Counted from the first letter of the stretch, positions 1-9,870 are shown. The stretch: 64,000 bases of DNA from Marsupella aquatica (GCA_973895155.1 OZ316899.1:7254001-7318000); one strand, 5' to 3'. Program-made: numbers and translations. The notes: generated from the sequence alone by a model not told the origin.

Positions 1-737
1 AAATCCTTAGCCCTTTAAGCATGCTCCTGTTAGCCATCACTCTAGCTTTCTCGAATTCAGCTGCAAACTTCACCAAGATTGGACGTGGAAGGTCCCCTTT
101 GGTGAATATTTCTCAACCTATTTTTCAGTGGCTCCGACATCTCTGCTTTTAGTGACACCTTCACAAGGCTCTTGAAATATCCAGTGTCCACCATTGCACA
201 ACAATGATCCAATTCCTCATCAGTGAAATTATATTGCTGAACTACATCACCCCAAGTTGATCCTTGCGAGAAAACCCCTTCGTACTTCTCCCGATAGAAT
301 CGAAGTATTGCCCCCTTAAGTTTCTCTGTATACTTTGCTTTTCTTGCCAATTCTGACATGGCGGGAAGATCAGTCAAAGCATGTTTTTTTTCATCAAAAG
401 CGCCTCCCCCAAATTCACTTTGTGGAGGATTTCCAAGATGTCGGATTCTACGGCACCCTCAAAAACCCGGAATGTTGTCCCTGTCAACTGTTTTGCTTCT
501 TTCGATTTTCCTGTCATTTGTCCGGATGAATCCAAAAGATTACTCTTGAGCCAATTATTGCAAACCTCTCTCCATAAAGAGTAGAGCTTCTCGGGAGCAA
601 ACAAAATCCAATTGTACTCGCTGATGCTATTCACCTTTAACGTAACTTTCGTAAGTGTTTCATACTCCTGGGAGGAAAGACCAAACAACTCAAAGTTAGC
701 CAGCTCAAAGTTTCGAATCCCCAAATACTGGAAAGGC
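1..737 (-). pseudogene. C-terminal part of the element 1 minus-strand gene, runs off window
   Basis: Two overlapping frames (724-374 and 377-57) continue the minus-strand gene from the ParB-like region and run toward position 1. The first contains a segment around NFELANFELFG and YNWILFAPEKLY. The second contains KYTEKLKGAILRFYREKYEG and is predicted helical. The frames join at an A-run near 384-391. Another shift near 110 lets the reading continue as an alpha-helical stretch (KFAAEFEKARVMAN) to the window edge. I recognise no family. Two or three frameshifts mean either a decayed copy or assembly errors. The 739-757 palindrome lies at the upstream junction and reads ESRVE in this frame. Confidence 0.4.
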
Positions 738-738
738 T

Positions 739-757
739 CTACACGACTCTCGCGTAG
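739..757. promoter_or_regulatory. Element 1 palindrome, copy 1 (in coding DNA)
   Basis: CTACACGACTCTCGCGTAG, an imperfect 19-bp inverted repeat of the element 1 type. It sits between two coding segments of the minus-strand gene and reads ESRVE in the downstream frame. The same peptide pattern (ENRVE) is encoded by the copy inside the plus-strand transposase. Confidence 0.75.
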
Positions 758-799
758 AAAGGATTTTGTTCACAACTCTCATGGAGAACCTCCCTGAAA

Positions 800-2992
800 T
801 TATGGAGATTTTCGACCCGATGGAAGTGGACGAGCTGGTCGCCCCATATCACTGTATTGCATTCTTGCATGTTTCACTTGATCAATAAATGGAGATGAAA
901 ACCAATGTGCCTCCGCCTGAAGGTTGTTCGCGTATGAAATTTCCACAAGAACTTTCACCGGAGTTGACCCTTTGAGAATTTGCGCTCGACGATATTTGAG
1001 CAAATTGGCTGTTTGCATGAGAGATGGTTGGGTCTTTGAACTCTGGATAATTTTCTTGGCGGCCATTGTGGAATGTTGACCACTGATGGCAAAGAACTTG
1101 AATTCCGCAAGCTTCTTGGTGTCAATGTCCTTTCCCGCAAGGTCAATTAAACTCGGTACTCCGTTGATCATCTTGTAAGGAACCAAATCTGCAGGTAAAG
1201 GTTCTTGCCCTGCATTTGTCATCATCAGTTGCGCAAGATGGTTGACATGCTCCTCATTGAGGAGTCTCTCATTCATCTTGGCAGGAGGGGGATGGATGTT
1301 TTCAACCGGGACAGAAAAAAATCTGGATATCCCAAAACAATACCAAGACTTATTCAACTCCAATGTTTTTTCTGCAGTCTCCAGACGAGCACGGTCGACA
1401 ACTAGCTTCGCGGAACTAGGGTTCTCGTCAATCTCAACAGCTTCCTGATTTTTCTTTGCTTTCTTGGGCTTGCGAACGACAGCTTGAGAGGTGATGACAG
1501 CCTGCTTCTCAACGTTTGGGGCCTTCTTCCCCACGGCTTTGACCATGGGAGTTTTCACAACAATTTTAGCCGACTCTGTGGTCGTTCCCCTTCACTTAGG
1601 AGGCTTTGCCCTTGATTCCACAACTACTGATTCAACATCAAGTTTTGCTTTTTTGTTTCCCTTTGGTGCAGGATCTTTTACGACTCCCTTTCGCTTCAGC
1701 GTCCTGATCTCCGGTTCAACCTTCTCAACTTTCTTCCTGACCGACTCAGATTTCTGTCCAACCCGAGACTTTTGAGTCGGTTTCTCCTCCTCAGGTTTTT
1801 CTGGTGAAGCAACTTTCTTTGCTTTGCTTGATTTTCGTATTCCTTGCGCTTCCTCGACAACTTGAATTCTCTTCCGAGAAGATGTTGCCTCTTCTTGTTT
1901 ATCAATCAAAGATAAGTTTTTTCCACCTTTCACTTGAGGCACGACTTCGCGCTGGTCAGAAACAAGAACTCTCTTTCGAGATGGTTTCTTGTCTTCTTTT
2001 TGTTCTTCCCGTTGAACCTTCTTGCGGCCTGTTTTTGCCGTAGGCGGCTCATCTGCTTGATCAACGACTCTCACTCTCTTCCGAGGTAGTTTAGCTTCTT
2101 CTTTTGTTTTCTCAAAATCAACCTTCTTCCGACCTAGTTTCCCTGATGGTGATTTTTTGTCCACTGCTTTTTTCTTCCAACTGGGTGTGGATGACTCTGA
2201 CACGACACCAGCTTTCCCCTTCCTGGGCGAAACTCCCTTTGAAGTCTTTGCGTATCGCTTCTCTATTGGAGGCTTTGCTGGTGGGATGACCTCATTTTGT
2301 TGAATTTCCCCACTCTCACCATCATCGTTGGTTGGTTCAACTGCACCTTCTAAACTTGTTGACTCTGACTCATTCTCTGACCCCGCCCGATTCTGAAAAG
2401 TCTTCTTGCTCTCTTCTTGGACACTTCCCTCCTCTCCGTCATCCTCATTTTCTGTCTCATAGACTGATATCGTTTCATGGGACTTGCTCTCTCCAGAGGC
2501 GGACGAGTCATCCTCGGAGGAGTCATCCTCGGAGGAGTCATCCTCGTCCTTTCCCTCCCCATCATCATCGTCAATCTCTTTTCCACCAGCTTCTTTCTTC
2601 TTTGGGCGTACCAAGTCTTGGATTACTGGATGCTCTCGAATCCATTCCTCCACCTTTGTCTCACTGAAGTGTTTCATGAACACAACATTCGGAGAAATAG
2701 TCATCTTTCTCCTCCAGTCATCGTCTGGGATCTTCATCCGCATTATGTGATCCACCTCTCGTGTCCGAGAGATAAAATTTTCGGACTGCTTCATGACATA
2801 GGAGACCCATCCAAGCCCTAGAATTATTTCATCAGCCGTAAAGACCCGATCAGGTGACAGCCATCTATCCACTAAAGGATCAAAGAAACCGCAAGAGACA
2901 ACATTTATGTCCTGGTTGTAAGGTTCAAGACAATGTGCTGAGCAAAACCCATGAAGTGGAGCAACCATCTTTGAAATTCCAAGAACTCTCAC
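800..2992 (-). pseudogene. Element 1 minus-strand gene body: acidic/basic nuclear protein with ParB/Srx-like domain
   Basis: One reading frame covers 2992-800, broken by a single in-frame TGA at 1592-1594 (CGA to TGA would explain it). The upstream part starts with an unrecognised globular region (DRWLSPDRVFTADEIILGLG), then an Asp/Glu/Ser tract with an EDDSS repeat, then Lys/Arg-rich repeats of the form RKRVxVxDQ alternating with GRKKV, so it is probably nuclear and DNA- or chromatin-associated. After the stop, residues about 78-215 (counted from 1558) look like a ParB/sulfiredoxin-like fold: VPVENIHPPPAKMNERLLN, then AISGQHSTMAAK at 157-168 in the place of the ParB box GEHRxxAA. A frame change near 845 leads into WGDQLVHFHRVE. 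It could be an accessory DNA-binding factor of the transposon. The ParB/Srx call rests on motif reading only. Confidence 0.45.
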
Positions 2993-3247
2993 ACTCCAAT
3001 GTCAGCAGAAGAGATGGGTTGTCCTTTGGGGACGCAAACCTCGTACAGTCTGCGAGAGTGCCAAAACTCACAAAGTTTCTTCGTCCATTTTCTATTTTAA
3101 CTCCCCTCACAATCAAACGGTAGTTGCCTTTGACTGGTTGCAATTCAAAAGACCATGAATTCACTGTCGCCAAAATATTCTGAAGTTTTGCGATCGTTGG
3201 AGTTTCAATGCGAAGCCTGTCAAAACGGAAATAAACAGAGCGAACTC
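2925..3247 (-). CDS. Internal exon of the element 1 minus-strand gene
   Basis: A strong acceptor (CTCCTTGTCTTCTAG before 3247 on the minus strand) opens a clean frame through NSWSFELQPVKGNYRLIVRG and KIENGRRNFVSFGTL. A consensus donor GTGAGT occurs after GRRNF, so the exon may end there and splice into the frame starting near 2992. No domain is recognised. The 3278-3296 palindrome lies just upstream, in the predicted intron. The exon boundaries are inferred from splice consensus and frame only. Confidence 0.4.
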
Positions 3248-3277
3248 CTAGAAGACAAGGAGAAATATGTCAAACAT

Positions 3278-3296
3278 CTGCACGACACTCGCGTAG
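3278..3296. promoter_or_regulatory. Element 1 palindrome, copy 2 (intronic)
   Basis: CTGCACGACACTCGCGTAG, a 19-bp element 1 palindrome about 30 bp upstream of a predicted acceptor of the minus-strand gene. Confidence 0.7.
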
Positions 3297-3366
3297 AAAA
3301 TAAAGTGAGCCGAAAAACTGTTGATTCATTACAAACAAAATGATGTCAAAACATCCTTTACAAAAT

Positions 3367-3465
3367 GGCCTCTTTGGCGTGTAAACGGTCCCGCAAAAAT
3401 GACTATCAGACCTCTGGCCTCTTTGGTGTGTAAATGATCCCGCAAAAAATGACTATCAGATCTCT
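3367..3465. repeat. 49-bp tandem duplication
   Basis: Two head-to-tail units of 49 bp, both beginning GGCCTCTTTGG and ending in CTCT, with about four differences. They lie in a predicted intron of the minus-strand gene. No coding capacity is seen. Confidence 0.85.
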
Positions 3466-3629
3466 GGAGATAGTCGTATGAGCCATTTGAGCTCATCATC
3501 ATTCGGAGTCAAAACATTGTCCAGATTTAAGAAAACAATCTGATCCGCTAGAAACATAAGAGAACCTTAACTCAAAGTATGCGAACACATGTGGCCATGA
3601 AGGCAACAATTGTTTTTTTCCAATTCAAT

Positions 3630-4348
3630 TCATCGCACTTTGGTATCCAATTGTCTTTCCCTCTCTCGGCCATCGGCCAGCTCCTGGCGCAAGTCATGAA
3701 CTTGACAATCTCGAAACTTCTCCATCTCAAGAGAAGCTTTCATGGACTTTGCCGCTACATCGCAAGTAGTCAAATGTTGGATCTGTGCCCATCGATACTT
3801 TGCAAACATCTGCTCCCGCTCGTATTCTATTGCTTCCTTTTCATCCTCCAACGCTTTTTGGAGAATGGAATTCTCCATCAAACTCATATCAAAAGCAGAA
3901 ATACTTTTTTGCAACAATCCCTCAATCTTCTCAAAATCGTCCTTGCGATGAGCGCCTTCCTCTAGAAAAGTTGAAAGAACAAAGTCACATGAACAATGTT
4001 TTGATTCCAAATGGTACTACCTCCGAACGAGGATTTAACACTCTACAGAACCTGAGTTTCTACACGACAGTCACGTAGAAATCCATTGTCTTCCAAGATT
4101 GGAGAAACGGTCTACGCGAGACTCGCGTAGAATTGAACAGGAAATTCTAAATTCTAACATAAAGGCTCTCAAATAGAGAGTATGGGTCGATGAAAGAGAC
4201 CCACTCTACACGACTCTCGTGTAGAGCAGACTCAAGTTTAGCACAATCCATAGAAAATAGAGAAATGCAGGTCATAATTACCTTTGAGCTTCCTCAATGC
4301 AGCCAGAGCAAGTAAGCCGGCATCATTTTCTGCCAAAGAAGTTGTCAT
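3630..4348 (-). CDS. First two exons of the element 1 minus-strand gene (coiled coil)
   Basis: An ATG at 4348-4346 opens MTTSLAENDAGLLALAALRK, and a donor follows (AAAG|GTAATT, intron from 4281). An acceptor with a good pyrimidine tract (TTCTTTCAACTTTTCTAG) ends at 3962. Splicing these keeps the frame and yields LRKLKEEGAHRKDDFEKIEG, followed by a long Glu/Lys-rich coiled coil (LLQKSISAFDMS through RQELADGRERERQLD) to about 3633. The agreement of splice sites and frame supports a real spliced gene. The intron holds three copies of the element 1 palindrome. A further candidate exon (LNLDNVLTPNDDELKWLIRL) lies at about 3545-3456. The product is probably an accessory nuclear protein; no family is recognised. 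Confidence 0.5.
4060..4224. promoter_or_regulatory. Three element 1 palindromes in the first intron
   Basis: Copies at 4060-4078, 4112-4130 and 4206-4224. The middle one, CTACGCGAGACTCGCGTAG, is a perfect palindrome around one central base. All three lie between the predicted donor at 4281 and acceptor at 3962 of the minus-strand gene. Confidence 0.85.
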
Positions 4349-4508
4349 TGCCTTCGCACGTGCGAACTCCTCCACGACAATGTCAAGCACTGACCAGTTG
4401 AGCAAAAACAAATAGAAAACACAAATGATCCAAGGTCCGAGGCCCGAGGTCCTTTTATAGTCCGAGGCGAGCGTGAAAGAGCGTGAAACAATCTGAGGGC
4501 CGAGCGTG

Positions 4509-4533
4509 AGAGAGAGAGAGAGAGAGAGAGAGC
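4509..4533. repeat. (GA)n microsatellite
   Basis: About 12 GA dinucleotides, in the 5' flank of the minus-strand gene. Confidence 0.95.
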
Positions 4534-4820
4534 AAGAGAGAGCGTGATTGACAGAGAAAGAGAATGAGAGCGACAGCGAGCTGGAAAGCAACATATACCC
4601 CTTGCGGTCGCAACAATGATTGCGGTCGCTACCCGGCCGCCAAACCTGACACTCGGGATCTGGTGGAGGACGTGTCACTAACATGGCAAACCACCACCCG
4701 CCGCCAAACCAATCTGCATTTATGGAAATGGCTGCTCACCACACTCCACGCCGCCACAAAAAAGTACTACACGACAATCTGGTAGAGTTGAAAGTCTGAA
4801 ATTCTCGCACCCCCACTCAC

Positions 4821-4827
4821 TATATAA
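4821..4827 (+). promoter_or_regulatory. TATA box of the element 1 transposase gene
   Basis: TATATAA about 100 bp upstream of a consensus donor (CAG|GTACTG at 4928) whose matching acceptor sits just before the transposase ATG. Transcription would start near 4850. The assignment is inferred from position. Confidence 0.5.
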
Positions 4828-5026
4828 CGTGACAGACCACTTCGTGCAAGTCATTGTTTGAGATCTGACTCATTCGTGCCTTCAGTCCGAGGTGGGACTT
4901 TTGTTAAAGCGTGCTCTGTTGTTTCAGGTACTGCTCCTGTCATTTTCAATTTTGTTTTAGTGATTGTGTCAGTATGTGAATGTATTTGCTTGAGTCTTTC
5001 CCATTGGGATGTCGTTTAACTGTACA

Positions 5027-5637
5027 AGTTTTAAGAGCCTATTAATGTTTATTCAGTAGTAATCTCTATTGAATTTTGGACTTTTGATTGTCTACACGAG
5101 CCTCGTGTTGTTCCCTTCGTCTATCCAAATACAACTTTCAATAGAAAGTTCCTCTAAAAAGAATTCTCATTTCAGAATATCCATCTCTGTGTAGAAGTTT
5201 TAAGAGCCTACTAGTGTGTATTCAGTCGTAATCTCTATTGAATATTGGACTTTGGATTGTCTACACGAGCCTCGTGTTGTTCCCCTCGTCTATCCAAATA
5301 CAACTTTCAATAGAAAGTTCCTCTAAGAAGAATTCTCATTTCAGAATATCCATCTCTGTGTAGAAGTTTTAAGAGCCTACTAGTGTGTATTCAGTCGTAA
5401 TCTCTATTGAATATTGGACTTTGGATTGTCTACACGAGCCTCGTGTTGTTCCCCTCGTCTATCCAAATACAACGTTCCATAGAAAGTTTCTCTAAGAAGA
5501 ATACTCATTTCAGAATATCCATCTCTGTGTAGAAGTTTCAAGAGCCTACTATTGTGTATTCAGTAGTAATCTCTATTGAATTTTGGATGTTTGATTGTCT
5601 ACACGAGTCTCGTGTTGTTCCCCTTGTCTAAGATACA
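5027..5637. repeat. 169-bp tandem repeat, about 3.6 units, one palindrome per unit
   Basis: Units begin AGTTTTAAGAGCCT or a close variant at 5027, 5196, 5365 and 5534, exactly 169 bp apart, and the last is partial. The palindromes fall at 5092, 5261, 5430 and 5599, also 169 bp apart. Units two and three are nearly identical, so the array has expanded or been homogenised recently. Confidence 0.95.
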
Positions 5638-5740
5638 ATAGAATTTTCTCTTCATTGCTTGTTTAAACTGGAGGTGAATTTTCAGGTCTGTGATATTTGC
5701 TTACATTCGAGTTAGAGATTTTCACACGAGCCTCGTGTAG
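5092..5740. promoter_or_regulatory. Five element 1 palindromes upstream of the transposase ATG
   Basis: Copies at 5092-5110, 5261-5279, 5430-5448, 5599-5617 (CTACACGAGCCTCGTGTTG type) and 5722-5740 (TCACACGAGCCTCGTGTAG). The last is 50 bp before the start codon and outside the tandem array. Confidence 0.85.
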
Positions 5741-5789
5741 GATGTTTTAAAAGATGTTTTTGTTGTAATCTTTTTTCCTCAGATCCAAA

Positions 5790-7547
5790 ATGGCTTCAAG
5801 AACGCAGCTTCTACCTGGAGAAGTTGTTCACTTGCTTATCAATGAACAACCAGTTGCTGGTGGAAAGGTTTTTTGTGTTCTACCTTTCGACACCTGCCAC
5901 TCTGTGTTGCTTGGAGCAGAACGGATAAGTGTGGCAGTGGACAATGCTTTCTTTCACCTCGCACAGCTGCCGTATCCACATCCGGGAGCTGATCTAGTAG
6001 GAGAGTCGGTGAACTCCGTTGTTTTGTGGGATCGGCAAGATGTCCGCCATGCAAATGACATGAATCTTGGAGGTCAAACAGAGTCAGCTTATGTCATTGA
6101 TGACCCAGTTGACAATATTGAAGGTAATTCTGAATCAACCACCGGACTGGAGGGGACAGAGGTTTTTGCGGAGGATCTGAAAGATCGTAGCACATGGTTC
6201 AAAAAGTTTGCCCTTCTCTATGCGGACGACGGAGAAACCTTGCTCGCAAGAGGTTGCATCATAAACCCACATCCTCTTGCGTCCATTAACAACGAGCGAG
6301 TTGGGGAAGATCATGTTGGTGTGAATATTTTGAGTCTAGCTATTGAAGCTGGCTTGGGAAAAGTTCTGTTCCCTCAATTTGTTGACGGATCACCATGCAC
6401 AGTTCGATGGCCAATCAACAAAACTAGGATTGAGCCTGGAATGGAATGTCTTAGTGATCTTTTAGATCGGAATGATGGTAACGATGAGGGAGTTAGAATT
6501 CTCTCATATATCAAGCCAAAAAGGGGCTATAACAATCAACAAAGAAATCCTCAAGATTCAAACCAGAAGGAGAGAAACCGACTCGAGAAAAGATGCAATC
6601 AAAAGATGTCTCGGGTGTCCATAGATACTCTTTATCGGGTTGATTGTTGCTCACAGAGTTGTTGTCGACGACAACTCCGTGAGACCGTCACTGACATTAG
6701 GGAAGAGTACTATGGTCTATCGCATGTTGAGCAACATACTTACGTGCTCAATCATCTTCACTGTCGTGACGATGAAACCATCGCCTCAGGCATGATTGTA
6801 TTCAAGGGAAGCAGGATCTGCAAGGAAGCTTTCTGGAATATTCATGGATTTTCTCGAGGAACATTTTACACAATGTATTCACGATACATGGAGGGGGCAA
6901 AAGTTGGTGTTCATGGGAATGAAGGGACCATCAAGACCAAAGACTACGTTGTGTTGTTCACAGAATCAATTCGAAGTATCCTGCAGAAATGTGCAGAACC
7001 AATGCCACATCTTCACAAAATTGGTGTTTCAGGCAAGCAGGAAGTTGTTTTCAGGGTTCCAATAAGTTACGGGAGGAAAGATGTTTTTGAAGAGGCTTGC
7101 GAGCTTAACAAAAACCTGGGTATTCATTCGCCCTCTCTCCCAACCTTCTACAAGCTTTTGGATAAATATTTCCCCAATTTCCAATTCCAAGATCGGAGCA
7201 ACTTTGCAAAATGCGATCTCTGCACGACCATTAAAGAAACACTTCGGGGGGAGAAACGGGTGGATAAGATTTTAGAAATCAAGGCAAAGCGCGAACGGCA
7301 CATGTTGGAACAACAATCACGCAGGAGTATGTACTATGCAGCAAAACTTGCAGCGGACCAGGAGCCCGACAAATATTTGTCTGTGATTCACGATAAAATG
7401 GATCAAGCCAAGACCGAAATCCCTAAAATGACTTCTACACTCAAGAGCCAAGGAGGCAAATCAATCCCGCTACCAATGACGCTGACGGGGATGTTAACGC
7501 ATGGATGCACATTTTGCCCTTTCTGGTTTGTGGGCAAGCGATCCTGA
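5790..7547 (+). CDS. Element 1 probable transposase, N-terminal and first catalytic part (DUF7869-type)
   Basis: The ATG at 5790 follows a predicted acceptor. The 585-codon frame has an unrecognised N-terminal region, a Cys-rich cluster near residues 285-293 (CCSQSCC), a helix-rich region (REEYYGLSHVEQHTYVLNHL), a Cys pair (CDLCTTIKETLRG) and then SVIHDKMDQAKTEIPK with D535 and D538. DxMDQAKT-type segments followed by LTGxxxHG open the catalytic core in DUF7869 proteins, which are widespread in bryophytes, ferns and algae and behave like transposon proteins (recalled family knowledge). The frame stops just after LTGMLTHG, where a one-base shift near 7500-7520 continues into the next segment. 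That shift may be decay, an assembly error or, less likely, programmed. Confidence 0.6.
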   Translation: MASRTQLLPGEVVHLLINEQPVAGGKVFCVLPFDTCHSVLLGAERISVAVDNAFFHLAQLPYPHPGADLVGESVNSVVLWDRQDVRHANDMNLGGQTESAYVIDDPVDNIEGNSESTTGLEGTEVFAEDLKDRSTWFKKFALLYADDGETLLARGCIINPHPLASINNERVGEDHVGVNILSLAIEAGLGKVLFPQFVDGSPCTVRWPINKTRIEPGMECLSDLLDRNDGNDEGVRILSYIKPKRGYNNQQRNPQDSNQKERNRLEKRCNQKMSRVSIDTLYRVDCCSQSCCRRQLRETVTDIREEYYGLSHVEQHTYVLNHLHCRDDETIASGMIVFKGSRICKEAFWNIHGFSRGTFYTMYSRYMEGAKVGVHGNEGTIKTKDYVVLFTESIRSILQKCAEPMPHLHKIGVSGKQEVVFRVPISYGRKDVFEEACELNKNLGIHSPSLPTFYKLLDKYFPNFQFQDRSNFAKCDLCTTIKETLRGEKRVDKILEIKAKRERHMLEQQSRRSMYYAAKLAADQEPDKYLSVIHDKMDQAKTEIPKMTSTLKSQGGKSIPLPMTLTGMLTHGCTFCPFWFVGKRS

Positions 7548-9084
7548 TTTTACAGTCTCTTCGCTTGCAGAGTTATTTCGTGATCTCGAATCGTTTGTGG
7601 GAGATAAGACCGGCAATTTAGCTCTCAACACCTCTGACGTCACAGATCCAATCTTTGTATCCCTCTTGGATCGGCGTGCCTTTGAGGTAGGATACCTCGA
7701 AACCAAAAAGATCTCTCTCGCTCACTTCGCAGGGCTTGGTGATAATGTGCCACACGAGAATCGCGTAGAGTCTTCAACATCCCTACCCTTCAAGGCGCTT
7801 CCTCGACACCTCCACCTTCAACTTGATAACTCGGGAAAGGATAACAAGAACCAGACAGTTCTGGCTTTCTGTAGCGAGCTTGTTCTAAAAGGAGTGTTTG
7901 AGTCAGTAACTCTTTCCTTTTTGATGGTCGGGCACACTCATGAGGATGTGGATGCCTTCTTCTCTAGAGTGGGGATAAGGATCTACAATCGAGAGCTTAC
8001 CACATTTTTTGGTTTAATGGCGGAGGTTTGGGAGTGCGAGAAGAAACATCCGGTTCCCAGGTTCATCCGCGAAGTTGCATCTTACAAAGCTTATGTAGGA
8101 CCATTTGTCAAAAGGATCCAGGGTCAATCAGCACCTGTTCAATTCTTGTTCTCAATGAAGGAGAATGTCCCAGTCTACCAATATCGAGAGAAAATTGATA
8201 CGCCTTGGCTACCTACAAAGGGTCAAACAATTTGGTTGTTTGACTCAGAGAGAAACCAATACAAATTTCCAATTGGAAGTCCATATTCCAAGCAGATGGA
8301 GTCTTCTCACAAGCGGGCGAATGACATTTTGGAGTACTTGATCCATTATATCTCATGGCTGAAGATTGCATGGAAGGATGTTACATCGGAGGGATATCGT
8401 CTCCAAAGTCCAGAGATTCAATACTGGGAAAACATTGTTTCTGTGTTTCAGGATACACTTTGCTCTCCTTTGCTAGCAGGGGTAGATTATCCATTACTTG
8501 ATGGATTCTGGCCTCGAACGAACCATGGAACTGGGTATCGTCAGTATGGTTAGAATGTGGATACCAACCCAAGCGAAGACAATGGGGTGATGCATAATCT
8601 GGAAAGAGAGCTTCAAGAAGATGAAGAAGAGAGGCAAACAATCTTTGTTGGACACCCTTCTGAGCGTGAGAGGTCAAGATTTAGTCCTCTGGAAGATATT
8701 AAAAAGAATATATTTGTTATTATTCGACCCACCGATGAATTTGAAACCAGAATTCCGCAACGATTTTGGCTTGCAAAAGCAATCGATTGTGTCGTAAGAG
8801 ATACCGACAACGCGAATGTTGGAGAGTTCCAAGTTGAATGGTGGCGCCCTCTTAATCGCAACAGTTTGGCAACCGAATCAGAAAGATATCGGGACTGCTT
8901 TAATTCAAAGCAAACGTGGGAAAGGGATCCCAATTACCTCATTCCCCCAGTCACGAATGATTGGATGCTTGCAACTTCAACCATCACCGGATGGACATCA
9001 AAAGCGAAAGCAAAGGTAAAAGTTCCAGCGAGAGTTTTGGAAAGTGTGAAGGTTTACATTACAGAAACGATTGAGGAGAACTAA
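7501..9084 (+). CDS. Element 1 probable transposase, catalytic and C-terminal part (DUF7869-type)
   Basis: This continues the previous frame after a one-base shift. LQLDNSGKDNKN (D109 counted from 7501) and LMVGHTHEDVDAFF (H145, H147, E148, D149, D151) are the strongest DUF7869 signatures. Together with the upstream aspartates they could form an RNase H-like DDE/D triad (inference). A TAG at 8551-8553 interrupts the same frame, and the C-terminal segment 8557-9084 follows with RFWLAKAIDCVV and FQVEWWRPLN, resembling the small beta-barrel tail seen in this family, then a Lys-rich end. CAG to TAG would account for the stop. The 7750-7768 palindrome is inside this reading frame. Confidence 0.6.
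7750..7768. promoter_or_regulatory. Element 1 palindrome inside the transposase coding sequence
   Basis: CCACACGAGAATCGCGTAG, read in frame as P-H-E-N-R-V followed by E. A coding copy of the same motif occurs in the minus-strand gene at 739-757. Confidence 0.7.
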
Positions 9085-9095
9085 TATCCTTAACT

Positions 9096-9804
9096 CGACG
9101 CGAGACTCGCGTGGAAGACAATTGGCGATGCATGACACGTCCTAATTGTTGGGTTGAGGATTGTGGGAGAACAATAGGTGAGGTTGGAGCTGGTTTTTTC
9201 CAGTCACTTTCCGCACAAGGCTCGTGTAGGCCGGATTACTTAGCTCGAGGATCATATTGAGCTTCAAAAAGTGAAAGGTGTGTACATTCACTGCAATGGC
9301 GCGCATGTCGACCTTTGGCTCGTGTCCGTTGTGTCCACAATGATGGTTTGGTGCCGGATCACGAGATTTTTTTGGGATGAGCTCAATTTCCTCCGTTATT
9401 GAGGTTAAACTGACAGGTGTTTTTGTATCATAATTGTGCTACACGAGGCTCGCGTAGGATGTCATAATCAACTTATGACTTGAAAATCCCGGATCTCATC
9501 ACACAGACCCATATTCACACGTAATGTATTTTGTCGGGTTGAGGACTGTGGGAGAACAATAGGCGAGGTTGGAGCTGGTTGGTTCCAGTTACTTTCCGCA
9601 CGAGGCTCGTATAGGCCGGACTACCCAGCTCTAGGATCATTATGACCTTCAGAAAGTGAAAGATGTGTACTTGGACTGAATTTCACTTTCACTGCAATGG
9701 TGCGCATGTTGACCTATGGCTCGGGTCTGTTGTGGCCACAATGATGGTGTGGTGCCCGGTCACGGGTTTTTGTATCATAATTGTGCCACACGATGCTCGC
9801 GTAG
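9096..9804. promoter_or_regulatory. Five element 1 palindromes downstream of the transposase
   Basis: Copies at 9096-9114, 9211-9229, 9439-9457 (CTACACGAGGCTCGCGTAG), 9596-9614 and 9786-9804. The first begins 12 bp after the transposase stop. The other four lie as two pairs in the 385-bp direct repeat. Confidence 0.8.
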
Positions 9805-9870
9805 GATGTCTTAATGAACTTATGACTTGCAAATCCCAGATCTCATCACACACACCCTTATTCGAGAGGC
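9148..9870. repeat. 385-bp direct duplication
   Basis: The segment starting GGGTTGAGGA at 9151 recurs at 9536 (offset 385) and includes GTGGGAGAACAATAGG and GGAGCTGGTT. The second unit is about 40 bp shorter internally. Each unit carries two palindromes. Copies differ by scattered substitutions, so this duplication is older than the 169-bp array. Confidence 0.9.

Larger units (their letters stand above)
4928..5782 (+). other. Predicted 5'UTR intron of the transposase gene, carrying the 169-bp repeat array
   Basis: Donor CAG|GTACTG and acceptor TAATCTTTTTTCCTCAG|ATCC frame an 855-bp non-coding stretch whose acceptor is 8 bp before the ATG at 5790. Almost all of the tandem array and five palindromes fall inside. 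A cDNA read would confirm it. Confidence 0.5.

Noticed and set aside
2332-2821. Plus-strand frames across the minus acidic/basic gene
   Set aside because: They are antisense shadows of the low-complexity Asp/Ser and Lys/Arg repeats.
5027-5637. CRISPR-like array
   Set aside because: Units are contiguous 169-bp tandem repeats with no distinct spacers, in a eukaryotic transposon.
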